Positions 18,078-27,314 of a DNA stretch of 64,000 nucleotides are shown piece after piece (within the stretch, counting starts at the first letter, position 1; each line of letters begins with the position of its first letter). The stretch comes from JBBROS01 sp963752225 (GTDB lineage: Bacteria > Pseudomonadota > Alphaproteobacteria > Acetobacterales > Acetobacteraceae): positions 124,001 to 188,000 of the forward strand of contig CAVVXS010000008.1 in assembly GCA_963752225.1 (NCBI GenBank), given 5' to 3'. A program made the position numbers and the translations under genes. A model generated the notes under the pieces. That model was not told where the DNA came from and ran no database searches. It saw only the letters and a list, made by a program, of their open reading frames with translations.

Positions 18078-18920
18078 ATGCCGGAACTCCCAGAAGTCGA
18101 GACAGTGATGCGCGGGCTGGCGGCCCGGCTGGTGGGGCGGCGGATCGAGCGGGCCGCGGTGCGGCGGCCGGACATGCGTTGGGCGTTCCCGCCGGGACTG
18201 GAGGCGGTGCTGCAAGGCGCGCTGGTGACCGGGTTCCGGCGCCGCGCCAAGTACATGCTGATGCGGCTGGAGGGCGGCACCAGCGTGCTGATCCATCTCG
18301 GCATGTCCGGACGCATGCTGATCCGCAAGCGCGGCGGGAACGAGCCGGTGCTGCACGAGCACGTGGCGCTCGAAACCGACGATGGCTGGGAGATCGGCTT
18401 CGTCGATCCCCGGCGGTTCGGCTCGGTGGACCTGGTGCCGACGGCGGACGAGGAGGCGCACCGGCTGCTGGCCGGGCTGGGGCCGGAGCCGCTGGACCGG
18501 GCGTTCTCGCCGCGGGTGCTGGCGGGTTCGCTGGCCGGGCGGCGGACGTCGATCAAGGCGGCGCTGCTCGATCAGCGCGTGGTTGCGGGCCTGGGCAACA
18601 TCTACGTCTGCGAGGCGCTGTTCCGGGCCGGCATCGCGCCGTCGCGATTGGCGGGTGCGGTGTCCGGGGCGGCCGTTGCGCGGCTGGTGCGGGAGATCAA
18701 GGCCACCCTGACGGACGCCATCGCGGCCGGCGGCTCGTCGTTGCGCGACTACGTGCAGCCGAGCGGGGAACTCGGCTATTTCCAGCATGCCTGGAAAGTG
18801 TACGGGCGCGAGGGCGACCGCTGCGCCGATTGTCCGGGGGAGCCGTCCTGCCTCGGCATTGCGCGCATGGTCCAAGGCGGTCGGTCGACGTTCTTTTGCC
18901 CGCTGCGGCAGCGGCGGTGA
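18078..18920 (+). CDS. mutM: formamidopyrimidine-DNA glycosylase
   Basis: A 280-residue base-excision repair glycosylase/AP lyase that removes 8-oxoguanine and ring-opened purines. The catalytic N-terminus PELPEVETV is intact, as is the helix-two-turn-helix segment GLGNIYVCEALFRAGI. The C-terminal zinc finger is odd: after CADC and an extra Cys (GEPSC), the last pair that should read C-x2-C reads CPLRQRR, so Arg replaces the fourth Cys ligand. Whether the extra Cys compensates is unknown. Divergent from ubiE. Confidence 0.94.
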   Translation: MPELPEVETVMRGLAARLVGRRIERAAVRRPDMRWAFPPGLEAVLQGALVTGFRRRAKYMLMRLEGGTSVLIHLGMSGRMLIRKRGGNEPVLHEHVALETDDGWEIGFVDPRRFGSVDLVPTADEEAHRLLAGLGPEPLDRAFSPRVLAGSLAGRRTSIKAALLDQRVVAGLGNIYVCEALFRAGIAPSRLAGAVSGAAVARLVREIKATLTDAIAAGGSSLRDYVQPSGELGYFQHAWKVYGREGDRCADCPGEPSCLGIARMVQGGRSTFFCPLRQRR

Positions 18921-18996
18921 GCGGTGCGCCGTCGCGGGCCACTCCTCAAGCGGGCGGCGGCGGCGTATGGCTTGGGGCAACCGAAGGAGGTTTGCC

Positions 18997-19785
18997 GTGG
19001 CTGAGATGATCCTGGTTGAAACGCAAGGGGCGGTTCGGGTGATCCGGCTGAACCGGCCGGCGGCGCTGAACGCACTGTGCGATCAGCTGATGGATGAACT
19101 CGGTGCCCAGCTGCTCGCGTTCGACGCGGACCCGGCGGTTGGCTGCATCGTGCTGACCGGCTCGGACAGGGCGTTCGCCGCCGGCGCCGACATCAAGGAG
19201 ATGAAGGACCGGACCTACCCGGCGGTCCTGCTCGACGACTTCATCGGCAACCGGTGGGAAACGGTGCTGCGGGTCAAGACCCCGGTAATCGCCGCGGTGG
19301 CCGGCTTCGCGCTGGGCGGCGGCTGCGAGCTGGCGATGATGTGCGACATGATCGTGGCCGCCGATACCGCCAAGTTCGGGCAGCCGGAAATCAACCTGGG
19401 CGTCATCCCCGGCGCCGGCGGCACGCAGCGTTTGACGCGCGCGGTCGGGAAATCCAAGGCAATGGATTTGTGCCTGACCGGCCGGATGATGGATGCCGCC
19501 GAAGCGGAGCGGTGCAACCTGGTAAGCCGCGTGTTTCCGGCCGACGCGCTGCTGGAAGAGACGGTGAAAATCGCGGCGAAGATCGCGTCGCAGTCGCGAT
19601 ACGCGACGGCGATGGCGAAGAAGGCGGTCAACGCGGCCCACGAGACCACGCTGACCGAAGGGGTGCGGGCCGAGCGGGCGATGTTCCTCAGCCTGTTCGG
19701 CACGGCCGACCAGCGGGAAGGCATGTCGGCCTTCGCGGAGAAGCGGAAGCCGGTGTTCGGCCGCGACGGGGACGGTTCGCCTTGA
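18997..19785 (+). CDS. enoyl-CoA hydratase (crotonase type)
   Basis: A 262-residue crotonase hydrating 2-enoyl-CoA in fatty-acid or branched-chain oxidation. Both catalytic glutamates are present, in GGGCELAMMCD and FGQPEINLGVIPGAGG, and the C-terminus (REGMSAFAEKRKPVF) closely resembles mitochondrial short-chain enoyl-CoA hydratase. GTG 18997 is chosen because AAGGAGG precedes it by 6 nt. It lies between mutM and rpsT on the same strand. Confidence 0.94.
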   Translation: MAEMILVETQGAVRVIRLNRPAALNALCDQLMDELGAQLLAFDADPAVGCIVLTGSDRAFAAGADIKEMKDRTYPAVLLDDFIGNRWETVLRVKTPVIAAVAGFALGGGCELAMMCDMIVAADTAKFGQPEINLGVIPGAGGTQRLTRAVGKSKAMDLCLTGRMMDAAEAERCNLVSRVFPADALLEETVKIAAKIASQSRYATAMAKKAVNAAHETTLTEGVRAERAMFLSLFGTADQREGMSAFAEKRKPVFGRDGDGSP

Positions 19786-19869
19786 CTCGGGCAGGGGGGG
19801 TCCATAGAACACCTGCCTCCGGGTGCGTGGCGCCCGATCCCATTTTTTGACCTGCATCGAAGAGACCTC

Positions 19870-20139
19870 ATGGCCAATACTGCCTCCGCTCGCAAGCGCA
19901 TCCGCCAGACGGAGAAGCGCACCGTTCGAAACCACGCCCGCAAGGCGCGGATGCGCACCTTCATCAAGAAGGTCGAGGTTGCGTGCGCGGCCGGCGACAA
20001 GGCGGCCGCGGCCGAGGCGTTGCGGCTGGCTCAGCCGGAGATGCAGCGGGCGGTTGGCAAAGGCGTGGCTCATTTGAATACGGTGTCGCGTAAGATCTCG
20101 CGGCTTTCGGCTCGGATCAAGGCGTTGTCGCCGGCTTAA
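19870..20139 (+). CDS. rpsT: 30S ribosomal protein S20
   Basis: An 89-residue basic protein that binds 16S rRNA early in 30S assembly. The sequence MANTASARKRIRQTEKR and NHARKARMRTFIKKVE is typical of S20, and the length is normal. rpsT directly before dnaA is a common alphaproteobacterial order. The gene is preceded by an 84-nt leader containing a T-run (CATTTTTTGACC), a possible promoter or autoregulatory leader; I cannot resolve it further. Confidence 0.97.
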   Translation: MANTASARKRIRQTEKRTVRNHARKARMRTFIKKVEVACAAGDKAAAAEALRLAQPEMQRAVGKGVAHLNTVSRKISRLSARIKALSPA

Positions 20140-20353
20140 CACCGGCTGGACTACGCGCCGCGATTTACTTCATCGCTGAATATTGAGGCTCGGACGGCGA
20201 GCACGGTGGTTTGCCGTGCCCCTACTTGGCCGTTACTGTCGAATAATCGAATTCGATTGCCTCGGGCCTAGTGCCGACTTATCATTGTCATATTGACGTC
20301 GTGAAACGCCCAAGCGTTTCTCCGGCCGCCGCTCGAAGGAAGGAAGACCGGTC

Positions 20354-21769
20354 TTGACCACGTCCAGTTCCGGAAGAGTGGAGCCTGCTTCCGACGCCGG
20401 GCGAAATCCGCAGGTGGAGCAGCTCGCGGCGCAGTGGGCGCGGATCCGCGGCAAGCTGCAGCAGGAAGTCGGCGACGTCGTTTATCGCACCTGGCTGCGC
20501 AACATGACCTTGGCCGGCGTCGACGGCGACGAGGTGACGATCCAGCTGCCGTCGGCGTTCCAGCGCGACTGGGTGCGGATGCACTATTCCGACCGGCTGA
20601 ACGCGTTGTGGCAGGCCGAAGGCGCCGGCATCCGCCGGGTCGAGTTCCAGGCGATGCGGGCCGATGCCGCGGCCGCGCCCGAGGTTGTGCGGGAGTTGCC
20701 GGCCGCGGCGCCGGCGGCGGTGCCCGACCGGCTGTCGGAGGTGTCGGCGGCGCTCGATCCGAAGTTCCAGTTCGACAATTTCGTCGTCGGCAAGCCCAAC
20801 GAGTTCGCCTACGCCTGCGCCCGCCGGGTGGCGGAGCTGCCGAACAGCCCGGGGTTCAACCCGCTGTTCCTGTATGGCGACGTGGGCCTGGGCAAGACGC
20901 ACTTGATGCATGCCATCGGTCTCGAGCTGAGCCGGCGCGAGGGGGCGGCGGTGCAAGTCGCCTACATGTCGGCGGAAAAGTTCATGCACCGCTTCATCAC
21001 CGCGATCCGCAGCCACGCGACGATGGAGTTCAAGCAGCAACTGCGCTCCGTCGACGTGTTGATGATCGACGACATCCAGTTCCTGATCGGCAAGGACAGC
21101 ACGCAAGAGGAATTCTTCCACACCTTCAATGCGCTGGTGGAAGAGGGCAAGCAGATCGTCATTTCGGCCGACAAGTCGCCTTCCGACCTGAACGGCATCG
21201 AGGGGCGGCTCTCGACCCGGCTCGGCTGCGGCATGGTCGCCGACCTGCACGCGACCACGTTCGAACTGCGGATGGGCATCCTGGAAGCCAAGGCGGCGCG
21301 CGCCGGCGTGGACATTCCCGGCAAGGTGCTCGAGTTCCTGGCGCACAAAGTCGACACCAACGTGCGCGAGCTGGAAGGCTGCCTCAATCGCCTCGTCGCC
21401 CATGCCAGCTTGTTCAATCGCCCCATCACGCTCGAGGGCGCGCAGACGGTGCTGCACGACATCCTGCGCGTGCACGACCGGCGGGTGACGATCGAGGAGA
21501 TCCAGAAGCGGGTCGCCGAGCATTGGGGCTTGCGCGTGACCGACATGACCAGCTCACGCCGGGCCCGCACGGTGGCACGGCCGCGGCAGGTGGCGATGTA
21601 CTTGTCCAAGCAGTTCACCGACCGCTCCTTGCCGGAGATCGGGCGCATGTTCGGCAACCGCGACCACACCACGGTGATGCATGCCGTGGCGAGGGTGGCC
21701 GAGCTGATGGCAGCCGACGCCGAATTCAAGGAACAGGTCGAGCTGATGGCGGGGTTGCTGAAGCGATAA
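20354..21769 (+). CDS. dnaA: chromosomal replication initiator DnaA
   Basis: A 471-residue AAA+ ATPase that binds DnaA boxes and opens the origin. Domain I is N-terminal (about 20-90) and a short variable linker follows. The ATPase core has Walker A GDVGLGKTHLMHA (about 176-188) and Walker B MIDDIQFLIGK. The C-terminal DNA-binding domain ends with the signature FGNRDHTTVMHAV. The start is TTG 20354. The 214-nt upstream gap is comparatively AT-rich but holds no good DnaA box (TTATCCACA) that I can find. Confidence 0.97.
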   Translation: MTTSSSGRVEPASDAGRNPQVEQLAAQWARIRGKLQQEVGDVVYRTWLRNMTLAGVDGDEVTIQLPSAFQRDWVRMHYSDRLNALWQAEGAGIRRVEFQAMRADAAAAPEVVRELPAAAPAAVPDRLSEVSAALDPKFQFDNFVVGKPNEFAYACARRVAELPNSPGFNPLFLYGDVGLGKTHLMHAIGLELSRREGAAVQVAYMSAEKFMHRFITAIRSHATMEFKQQLRSVDVLMIDDIQFLIGKDSTQEEFFHTFNALVEEGKQIVISADKSPSDLNGIEGRLSTRLGCGMVADLHATTFELRMGILEAKAARAGVDIPGKVLEFLAHKVDTNVRELEGCLNRLVAHASLFNRPITLEGAQTVLHDILRVHDRRVTIEEIQKRVAEHWGLRVTDMTSSRRARTVARPRQVAMYLSKQFTDRSLPEIGRMFGNRDHTTVMHAVARVAELMAADAEFKEQVELMAGLLKR

Positions 21770-21886
21770 CGCGCCGGCGGGCCGCCCCGCCGGTCCGGTC
21801 GGGTTTGCGAGTCGGATCGCTTCCACTACAGTCGCCCGACGTGGCGCCTCGATTCGCCGAACGGGGCTCGAACAGGAAACGCACTG

Positions 21887-23011
21887 ATGAAGTTCAAGGC
21901 CGACCGCGCCACGCTGCTGAAGGCGCTGGCCCATATCCAGAGCGTCGCCGAAAAGCGTAACACGATCCCGATTCTGGCCAATGCCCGGATCGAGGTCAGC
22001 CGCGGCAAGCTGACCTTGACCGCGACCGACATGGAGATCGCGGTCGTGGAGGAGGTCGCGGCCCAGGCGACCCGCGACGGCGCGACGACGGCCCCGGCCG
22101 GCACCTTGTACGAGATCGTGCGCAAGCTCCCGGACGGGGCGGACGTCGAGCTCGACCTCAACACCGATAACGGGCAGCTGCGGCTGCGCGCCGGCAAGTA
22201 CGGGACCAGCCTCGTGACCTTGCCGGTCGAGGATTTCCCGGCGATGACCGCCGGGCAGCTGCCGCATCGGTTCCAGCTCGGCGCGCAGGACCTGCGCGGG
22301 CTGATCGACCGCACCCGGTTCGCGATCAGCACCGAGGAAACCCGCTACTACCTGAACGGCATCTACCTGCACGCCGCGTCCGGCGACAGCGGCCCGGTGC
22401 TGCGCGCGGTTGCAACCGACGGGCATCGGTTGGCACGGGTCGAGGTGGACGTGCCCAACGGGGCGGCCGGCATGCCGGGCGTGATCATTCCGCGCAAGAC
22501 GATCGCCGAGCTGCGCAAGCTGATCGACGAGGAAAGCGGCGAGGTCGAGATCGGCCTGTCCGACACCCGCATCCAGTTCAAGGCGGGTTCGGTGACGCTG
22601 ACGAGCAAGCTGATCGACGGCACCTTCCCGGAATACGAGCGGGTGATCCCGAAGGACAACGACAAGGTGCTGCGGGTGGGCGTCAAGGATTTCTCCGACG
22701 CGGTCGGCCGGGTGGCGGCGATCAGCTCCGAGCGGTCGCGCCCCATCAAGATGTCGCTCGGCACCGACCTGCTGACGCTCAGCGCCGCCAGCCCGGAGCA
22801 GGGCACTGCGAGCGAGGAATTGGACGCCGACCGGGTCAAGTATGGGTCGTCGCCGCTCGAGATCGGCTTCCAGGCGCGCTACCTGTCCGACATCACCGAC
22901 CAGATCGAGGGCGAGGTGGAGTTCCACTTCTCCGATGGGTCGGCGCCCACCGTCGTGCGCGACGCCGCCGACGCGTCGGCCTTATACGTGCTGATGCCGA
23001 TGCGGGTCTGA
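21887..23011 (+). CDS. dnaN: DNA polymerase III beta subunit (sliding clamp)
   Basis: A 374-residue clamp that tethers DNA polymerase III to DNA. It starts MKFKADRATLLKALAHIQSV, has three repeated clamp domains and ends with the conserved YVLMPMRV. Normal length. It follows dnaA by 117 nt and precedes recF by 59 nt, the usual replication-initiation order. Confidence 0.97.
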   Translation: MKFKADRATLLKALAHIQSVAEKRNTIPILANARIEVSRGKLTLTATDMEIAVVEEVAAQATRDGATTAPAGTLYEIVRKLPDGADVELDLNTDNGQLRLRAGKYGTSLVTLPVEDFPAMTAGQLPHRFQLGAQDLRGLIDRTRFAISTEETRYYLNGIYLHAASGDSGPVLRAVATDGHRLARVEVDVPNGAAGMPGVIIPRKTIAELRKLIDEESGEVEIGLSDTRIQFKAGSVTLTSKLIDGTFPEYERVIPKDNDKVLRVGVKDFSDAVGRVAAISSERSRPIKMSLGTDLLTLSAASPEQGTASEELDADRVKYGSSPLEIGFQARYLSDITDQIEGEVEFHFSDGSAPTVVRDAADASALYVLMPMRV

Positions 23012-23070
23012 TCCCGCCCACCCGCACCCCTTGCCGCCCGCACACCCGATCGCCCCACCCCGGTAGCCGG

Positions 23071-24192
23071 ATGCGGCTGCTTCGGCTGACGCTCACCGAC
23101 TTCCGCAACTACGCCGCCCTGACCTGGCGGCCGGAGGCGCGGCTGTGCGTGCTGACCGGGCCGAACGGGTCGGGCAAGACCAACCTGCTGGAAGCGGTGT
23201 CGCTGCTGACCCCGGGGCGCGGCCTGCGCGGCGCGCGCAATGCCGAGTTCCTGCGCCGCGACGCCGCTACCCCCGGGCGGTGGGGCGTGAACGCCGTCAT
23301 CGAGCAGGGCGAGGAACGGCACGAGATCGGCACCGGCTCGCCGCCCGAGGGGACGGCGGATCGGCGGGTATTCCGGCTCGACGGGGCGCCGCCGCGCAGC
23401 CAGGCCGCGGTGGCGGCGGTGTGCGCTTCGGTGTGGCTGACGCCGCAGATGGACCGGCTGTTCGGGGAAGGCGCTTCGGGGCGGCGCCGCTTCCTCGATC
23501 GTCTGGTCTGGGCGCTCGAACCCGGCCATGCGCGCGAGGTGTCGGCCTACGAGGCGGCGACGGCGGGGCGCAACCGGTTGCTGGCGCGTGGCGGCGCCGA
23601 CCCGGCCTGGCTGTCGGGTCTCGAGGACAGCATGGCCCGGCATGGCGTGGCGGCGGCCGCGGCGCGCGCCGGGCTGGTGGCGCGGCTGAATGCGATTCTG
23701 TTCGCGGGCGCGGCCGGCGCATTTCCCGCGGCGCGGCTGGTGCTGGTGGACGAGATCGCCGCGCGGTTGGCCGCCGCGCCGGCCCTGGCGGTCGAGGACT
23801 GGCTGCGTGCCGCCCTGGCCGCCGGCCGGGCCGCCGACGGGGCGGCGGGTGCGGCCGGGGTGGGCGCGCATCGGGCCGACATGCTGCTGGAGGATGCGGC
23901 AAGCGGCCTGCCCGCGGCCGGGGCCAGTACCGGTCAGCAGAAAGCGCTGCTGATCGGGGTGGTGCTGGGACACGCCGCCTTGATCGCGGCGGAGCGGGGG
24001 CAACCGCCGTTGCTGCTGCTGGACGAGCCGGCCGTGCATCTCGACGCCGCACGGCGGGCGGCGCTGTGGGCGGCGCTCGTGGACGGGCCGGCCCAGGTCG
24101 TGCTGACCGGGACCGACCGGGAGGCTTTCGCGCCGCTTGCGGGGGCGGCGGCGTTCTGGCGCACGGGCGGCGGCGAGCTTGCCGCCGATTGA
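23071..24192 (+). CDS. recF: DNA replication and repair protein RecF
   Basis: A 373-residue SMC-like ATPase that helps load RecA at gaps. It has Walker A GPNGSGKTNLLEA (about 30-42), a signature-like GASTGQQKALLIG and Walker B LLLLDEPAVHLD. The sequence is unusually rich in Ala/Arg/Gly, with short insertions in the middle, but all ATPase motifs are intact. Unlike the common order dnaA-dnaN-recF-gyrB, the next gene is a convergent oxidoreductase rather than gyrB. Confidence 0.94.
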   Translation: MRLLRLTLTDFRNYAALTWRPEARLCVLTGPNGSGKTNLLEAVSLLTPGRGLRGARNAEFLRRDAATPGRWGVNAVIEQGEERHEIGTGSPPEGTADRRVFRLDGAPPRSQAAVAAVCASVWLTPQMDRLFGEGASGRRRFLDRLVWALEPGHAREVSAYEAATAGRNRLLARGGADPAWLSGLEDSMARHGVAAAAARAGLVARLNAILFAGAAGAFPAARLVLVDEIAARLAAAPALAVEDWLRAALAAGRAADGAAGAAGVGAHRADMLLEDAASGLPAAGASTGQQKALLIGVVLGHAALIAAERGQPPLLLLDEPAVHLDAARRAALWAALVDGPAQVVLTGTDREAFAPLAGAAAFWRTGGGELAAD

Positions 24193-24211
24193 GCGGCGCC
24201 GGCGGCGCGCG

Positions 24212-25183
24212 CTACACGGTCAGCACGATCTTGCCCAGATGCTGATTGGCGCGCATGTGCGTTTGCGCCTCGTTGGCCTGCTCGAGCGGGAAGGTGCGGT
24301 CGATCGGCAGGGCGAGCGTTCCGGCTTCGACCGCGTCCCATAGGTCCTCGCGCATGCGCCGGTTGATCTCGCGCACCTCGTCCAGGCTGCGGGTGCGGAA
24401 CGTGACGCCGACAAAGGTGATCCGCCGTGCGGCGTGCAGGTCGAAGTCGAATTCGCCGGTGGCCCCGCCCAGGCGGCCGACGTTGACGATGCGGCCCAGG
24501 ACCCGCGTCGCCCGCAGCGAGCCGCGCGACGTCGGCGCCGAGATCTGGTCGATGACAAGGTCCACCCCCTTGCCGTCGGTCGCGGCCAGCACGGTGTCCG
24601 GCCAGGCCGGGTCGTGGCTGTCGATTGCGATGTCGGCGCCGAACTCCGACAGCCGTGCCCGGCGGTCCGGGTTGGTGGAGCTGCCGATCACGAGGCCGGC
24701 GCCGAGGTGCTTGGCGATCTGCAGGCCCATCAGGCCGACGCCGGAGCTGGCACCCTGGATCAGCACGGCCTGGCCGGGCCGCATCTCGCCGGCGGTGACG
24801 AGGGCGTTGTGCATGGTCTGCAGCGCGATCGGCAGGGTCGCCGCCTGCTCCCAGTTCATGTTGTTGCCGGGGACCGGGCCGACCCGGCCCCAATCGGTGA
24901 CGGCGTATTCGGCATAGCCTCCGTTGCCGGAGCACATCACCCGGTCGCCCTCGCGCACCGTGGTCACGTTCTCGCCCACGCCCGCCACCTCGCCGGCCCA
25001 TTCGAGGCCGATCGTGGAGCCTTCGCCGCCGAGCGCGCCATGAGCATGCCCGGCCGCCATGGCCAACTCGGCCCGATTCAGCCCGGCGGCGCGGACACGC
25101 ACCAGCACCTCGTCGGCGCCGGGGCGCGGTGTGGGGACCTCTCGGAGCTCGAGGCCGGACTTGCCGACGACCATGGCGCGCAT
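24212..25183 (-). CDS. zinc-independent NADPH:quinone oxidoreductase-like MDR protein
   Basis: A 323-residue medium-chain dehydrogenase/reductase of the quinone oxidoreductase branch. The GroES-like N-terminal domain has GLEWAGEVAGVGENVT, and the cofactor domain has the nucleotide motif QGASSGVGLMGLQIAK. The structural and catalytic zinc cysteines of alcohol dehydrogenases are missing, as expected for this branch. ATG 25183 is chosen over a GTG one codon upstream because AGGGAG is then at better spacing. Substrate unknown. Confidence 0.88.
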   Translation of the reverse strand: MRAMVVGKSGLELREVPTPRPGADEVLVRVRAAGLNRAELAMAAGHAHGALGGEGSTIGLEWAGEVAGVGENVTTVREGDRVMCSGNGGYAEYAVTDWGRVGPVPGNNMNWEQAATLPIALQTMHNALVTAGEMRPGQAVLIQGASSGVGLMGLQIAKHLGAGLVIGSSTNPDRRARLSEFGADIAIDSHDPAWPDTVLAATDGKGVDLVIDQISAPTSRGSLRATRVLGRIVNVGRLGGATGEFDFDLHAARRITFVGVTFRTRSLDEVREINRRMREDLWDAVEAGTLALPIDRTFPLEQANEAQTHMRANQHLGKIVLTV

Positions 25184-25331
25184 CACGAAGCTCCCTGCTG
25201 GTTATGCGGGACGATAGGTGGCCGGTCTGGCAAGTCAAACCGCAAGGGGGCTGCCGAACGCGTGCGTCGCGTGGCACTCTGCCCATTGCGCCGAAACGGC
25301 CAGGGAAGAGCGACCGACGGGGGAGAGCGAC

Positions 25332-25745
25332 ATGACGAGGAGAATTGCCTTCGCGTGCGCCACGCTGCTGCTGACGGCCGCGGCGGCGCGCGCCCAGGGC
25401 AGCGGCGCGGCCCACCAGCACATGACGATGCCGGGTGCGGCAGGGGGGCCGGGCGCGGCCCCGCCGGGCTCGGCGGCCCCCGGTGCCCAGAACGAGGCAG
25501 CGCGAGCCTACGCGGCGGCCAACGACAAGATGATGGCGGGCATGAGCCGGCCGTTATCGGGCGATGCCGACCGGGACTTCGTGCAAGGCATGCTGCCGCA
25601 CCATGGAGGGGCGGTGGACATGGCGCAGGTCGAGCTGCGCTACGGCCGCGACCCGGCGCTGCGACGGCTGGCGAAGCGGATCGTGACGGCACAAGAAAAG
25701 GAGATCGCCGAGCTGCAGGCCTGGCTGCGCACGCACCCGCGCTAG
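25332..25745 (+). CDS. secreted DUF305 family protein
   Basis: A 137-residue protein: signal peptide ending near ARAQG, a Met/His-rich linker (HQHMTMPG), then the DUF305 helical domain with its signature DFVQGMLPHHGGAVDMAQVEL (split here as DFVQGMLPHHGG and AVDMAQ). DUF305 proteins are periplasmic and some bind copper; the His/Met residues fit that. A GGGAGAG ribosome-binding site precedes ATG 25332. It stands alone between the divergent oxidoreductase and the ABC importer. Confidence 0.87.
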   Translation: MTRRIAFACATLLLTAAAARAQGSGAAHQHMTMPGAAGGPGAAPPGSAAPGAQNEAARAYAAANDKMMAGMSRPLSGDADRDFVQGMLPHHGGAVDMAQVELRYGRDPALRRLAKRIVTAQEKEIAELQAWLRTHPR

Positions 25746-25826
25746 TACCCGGCCGCCGTGACAAGAGTTGCATCCGCGGCACGCTGATTGCTTGCCCTCG
25801 CTCGACTGCGTCAACAGGAGAACCCC

Positions 25827-26606
25827 ATGCCGCTTGGAAAGCTCTGGTCGATCGTCGGACTTGGCCTGCTGTTGGCGGGAGGCGGGGGTGCCGCGGCGAA
25901 GGAGTGGAAGACGGTCCGGTTCGGCATGGACGCCACCTATCCGCCGTTCGAAAGCGTCGACGCCAAGGGGCAGATCGTCGGCTTCGAGGTGGATTACGCG
26001 AACGCGCTGTGTGCCAAGATGAAGGTCACCTGCACGTTCCAGAACCAGGACTGGGACGGCGTGATCCCGGCGCTGCTGTCCGGCAAGTTCGACGTCATCT
26101 TTTCCAGCATGAACATGACGCCGGCGCGGGCGCAGAAGGTGCTGTTCTCGGACATGTACTACGCCACCTCGCCGATCTGGGCGACGCAGGCCGGGACGAA
26201 AAGCGACGACACCTCGGAAGCGGCGATGAAGGGCAAGCTGATCGGCACCCAATCCTCGACGGTGTTCGCCAACTATCTCGAGAAAAACTTCAAGGGATCC
26301 GAGATCAAGCTGTATCCCGGCGGCGACGAGCCGTTCCTCGACCTTGCCAGCGGCCGCCTCGACTACGTCGTGAGCGACATCCTGGTCGGCGAGAAGTTCA
26401 TGGAAAAGAACCCGGGTTGCTGCCGGATCATGAAAAAGATCGAGCGCACGCCCGACATCTTCGGCCCCGGCGTCGGCGCCGCGTTCCGCCCCGACGACAC
26501 CGACCTGAAGGACATGTTCAACAAGGCCATCGCCGAGGTGGACGCGGACGGCACTTACAAGACGATCGCGGACAAGTACTTCAAGATCGACATCCGCGGG
26601 AAATAG
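25827..26606 (+). CDS. amino-acid ABC transporter substrate-binding protein
   Basis: A 259-residue periplasmic protein of solute-binding family 3, the polar amino acid/opine group. A signal peptide ends near GGGAAA-KEW. Conserved parts are FGMDATYPPFES, GFEVDYANALCAKM and the C-terminal ADGTYKTIADKYF. An AGGAG site lies 6 nt before ATG 25827. Two permease genes follow directly. The ligand may be a basic amino acid or guanidino compound given the nearby ureohydrolase, but this is only inferred. Confidence 0.92.
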   Translation: MPLGKLWSIVGLGLLLAGGGGAAAKEWKTVRFGMDATYPPFESVDAKGQIVGFEVDYANALCAKMKVTCTFQNQDWDGVIPALLSGKFDVIFSSMNMTPARAQKVLFSDMYYATSPIWATQAGTKSDDTSEAAMKGKLIGTQSSTVFANYLEKNFKGSEIKLYPGGDEPFLDLASGRLDYVVSDILVGEKFMEKNPGCCRIMKKIERTPDIFGPGVGAAFRPDDTDLKDMFNKAIAEVDADGTYKTIADKYFKIDIRGK

Positions 26607-26612
26607 CGCCGC

Positions 26613-27314
26613 GTGTCGAACGTGGCATTGCTGTTCGGCGCCGACGGGTGGGGGCCCCTGCTGCTGCAGGGCGCCCTCGTGACGATCGCCTTGTCGCTCG
26701 TCACCGTGCCGTTCGGCTTTGGCGGCGGGCTGCTGCTGGCGGTCGCCAAGCTGCAGCCGAACCGTGCACTGCGGGCGGTGTGCGACGCCTACACGACGTT
26801 CTTCCGCGGCATCCCCGACCTGCTGTCGCTGTTTATCGTCTATTTTGGGCTTCAATCCCTGCTGAACGTGCTGGCCCGGCAGATCGGCGACGGCTGGCAT
26901 GTCGAGATGAATGCGTTCGTCGCCGGAGTGATCGCGCTGTCGGTCGTGGTGGCGGCCTATTCGAGCGAAGTGTGGGTCGCGTCGCTGCAGGCCGTGCCGC
27001 CGGGCCAGGCGGAGGCGGCGCGCTCGCTCGGGATGGATCGCAAGCGGGTGTTCCTCCTGGTGGTGCTGCCGCAGCTCGGGCGGGTCGCACTGCCGGGTCT
27101 CGGCAACATCTGGACCATCCTGGTGAAGGACACGTCGTTGATCTCGACGCTGGCGGTGATGGACCTGCTGCGCGCCGCTTCGGAAGCGAGCCGGGCGACC
27201 ACGAAGCCGCTGGTGTTCTACGGCGCAGCGGCGGCGGTTTACCTGGTGTTCAGCATCGTCTCGGGCGTGGGGCAGGCGGCGTTGGAACGCCGGGCCAACC
27301 AGGGTTACGCCTGA
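26613..27314 (+). CDS. amino-acid ABC transporter permease (HisQ/GlnP type)
   Basis: A 233-residue inner-membrane permease with about five helices. The family parts are TTFFRGIPDLL near residues 55-65 and the EAA loop QAEAARSLGMDRKRVFLLVVLP that contacts the ATPase. GTG 26613 starts 6 nt after the binding-protein stop, and its own stop overlaps the next permease start (TGATG). Confidence 0.92.
   Translation: MSNVALLFGADGWGPLLLQGALVTIALSLVTVPFGFGGGLLLAVAKLQPNRALRAVCDAYTTFFRGIPDLLSLFIVYFGLQSLLNVLARQIGDGWHVEMNAFVAGVIALSVVVAAYSSEVWVASLQAVPPGQAEAARSLGMDRKRVFLLVVLPQLGRVALPGLGNIWTILVKDTSLISTLAVMDLLRAASEASRATTKPLVFYGAAAAVYLVFSIVSGVGQAALERRANQGYA

Noticed and set aside
20140..20353. Replication origin next to dnaA
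   Set aside because: No DnaA box close to TTATCCACA and no cluster of weak boxes were found; TTATCATTG at 20278 is a single poor match. A hairpin GCACGG/CCGTGC at 20201-20219 may end the rpsT transcript.
24193..24211. Missing gyrB after recF as a sign of rearrangement
   Set aside because: gyrB is often separated from recF in alphaproteobacteria, so the absence alone says little.
24434..27313. Very long plus-strand frame leading into the second permease
   Set aside because: Upstream of ATG 27314 it is the antisense or out-of-frame shadow of the oxidoreductase, DUF305, binding-protein and first permease genes.
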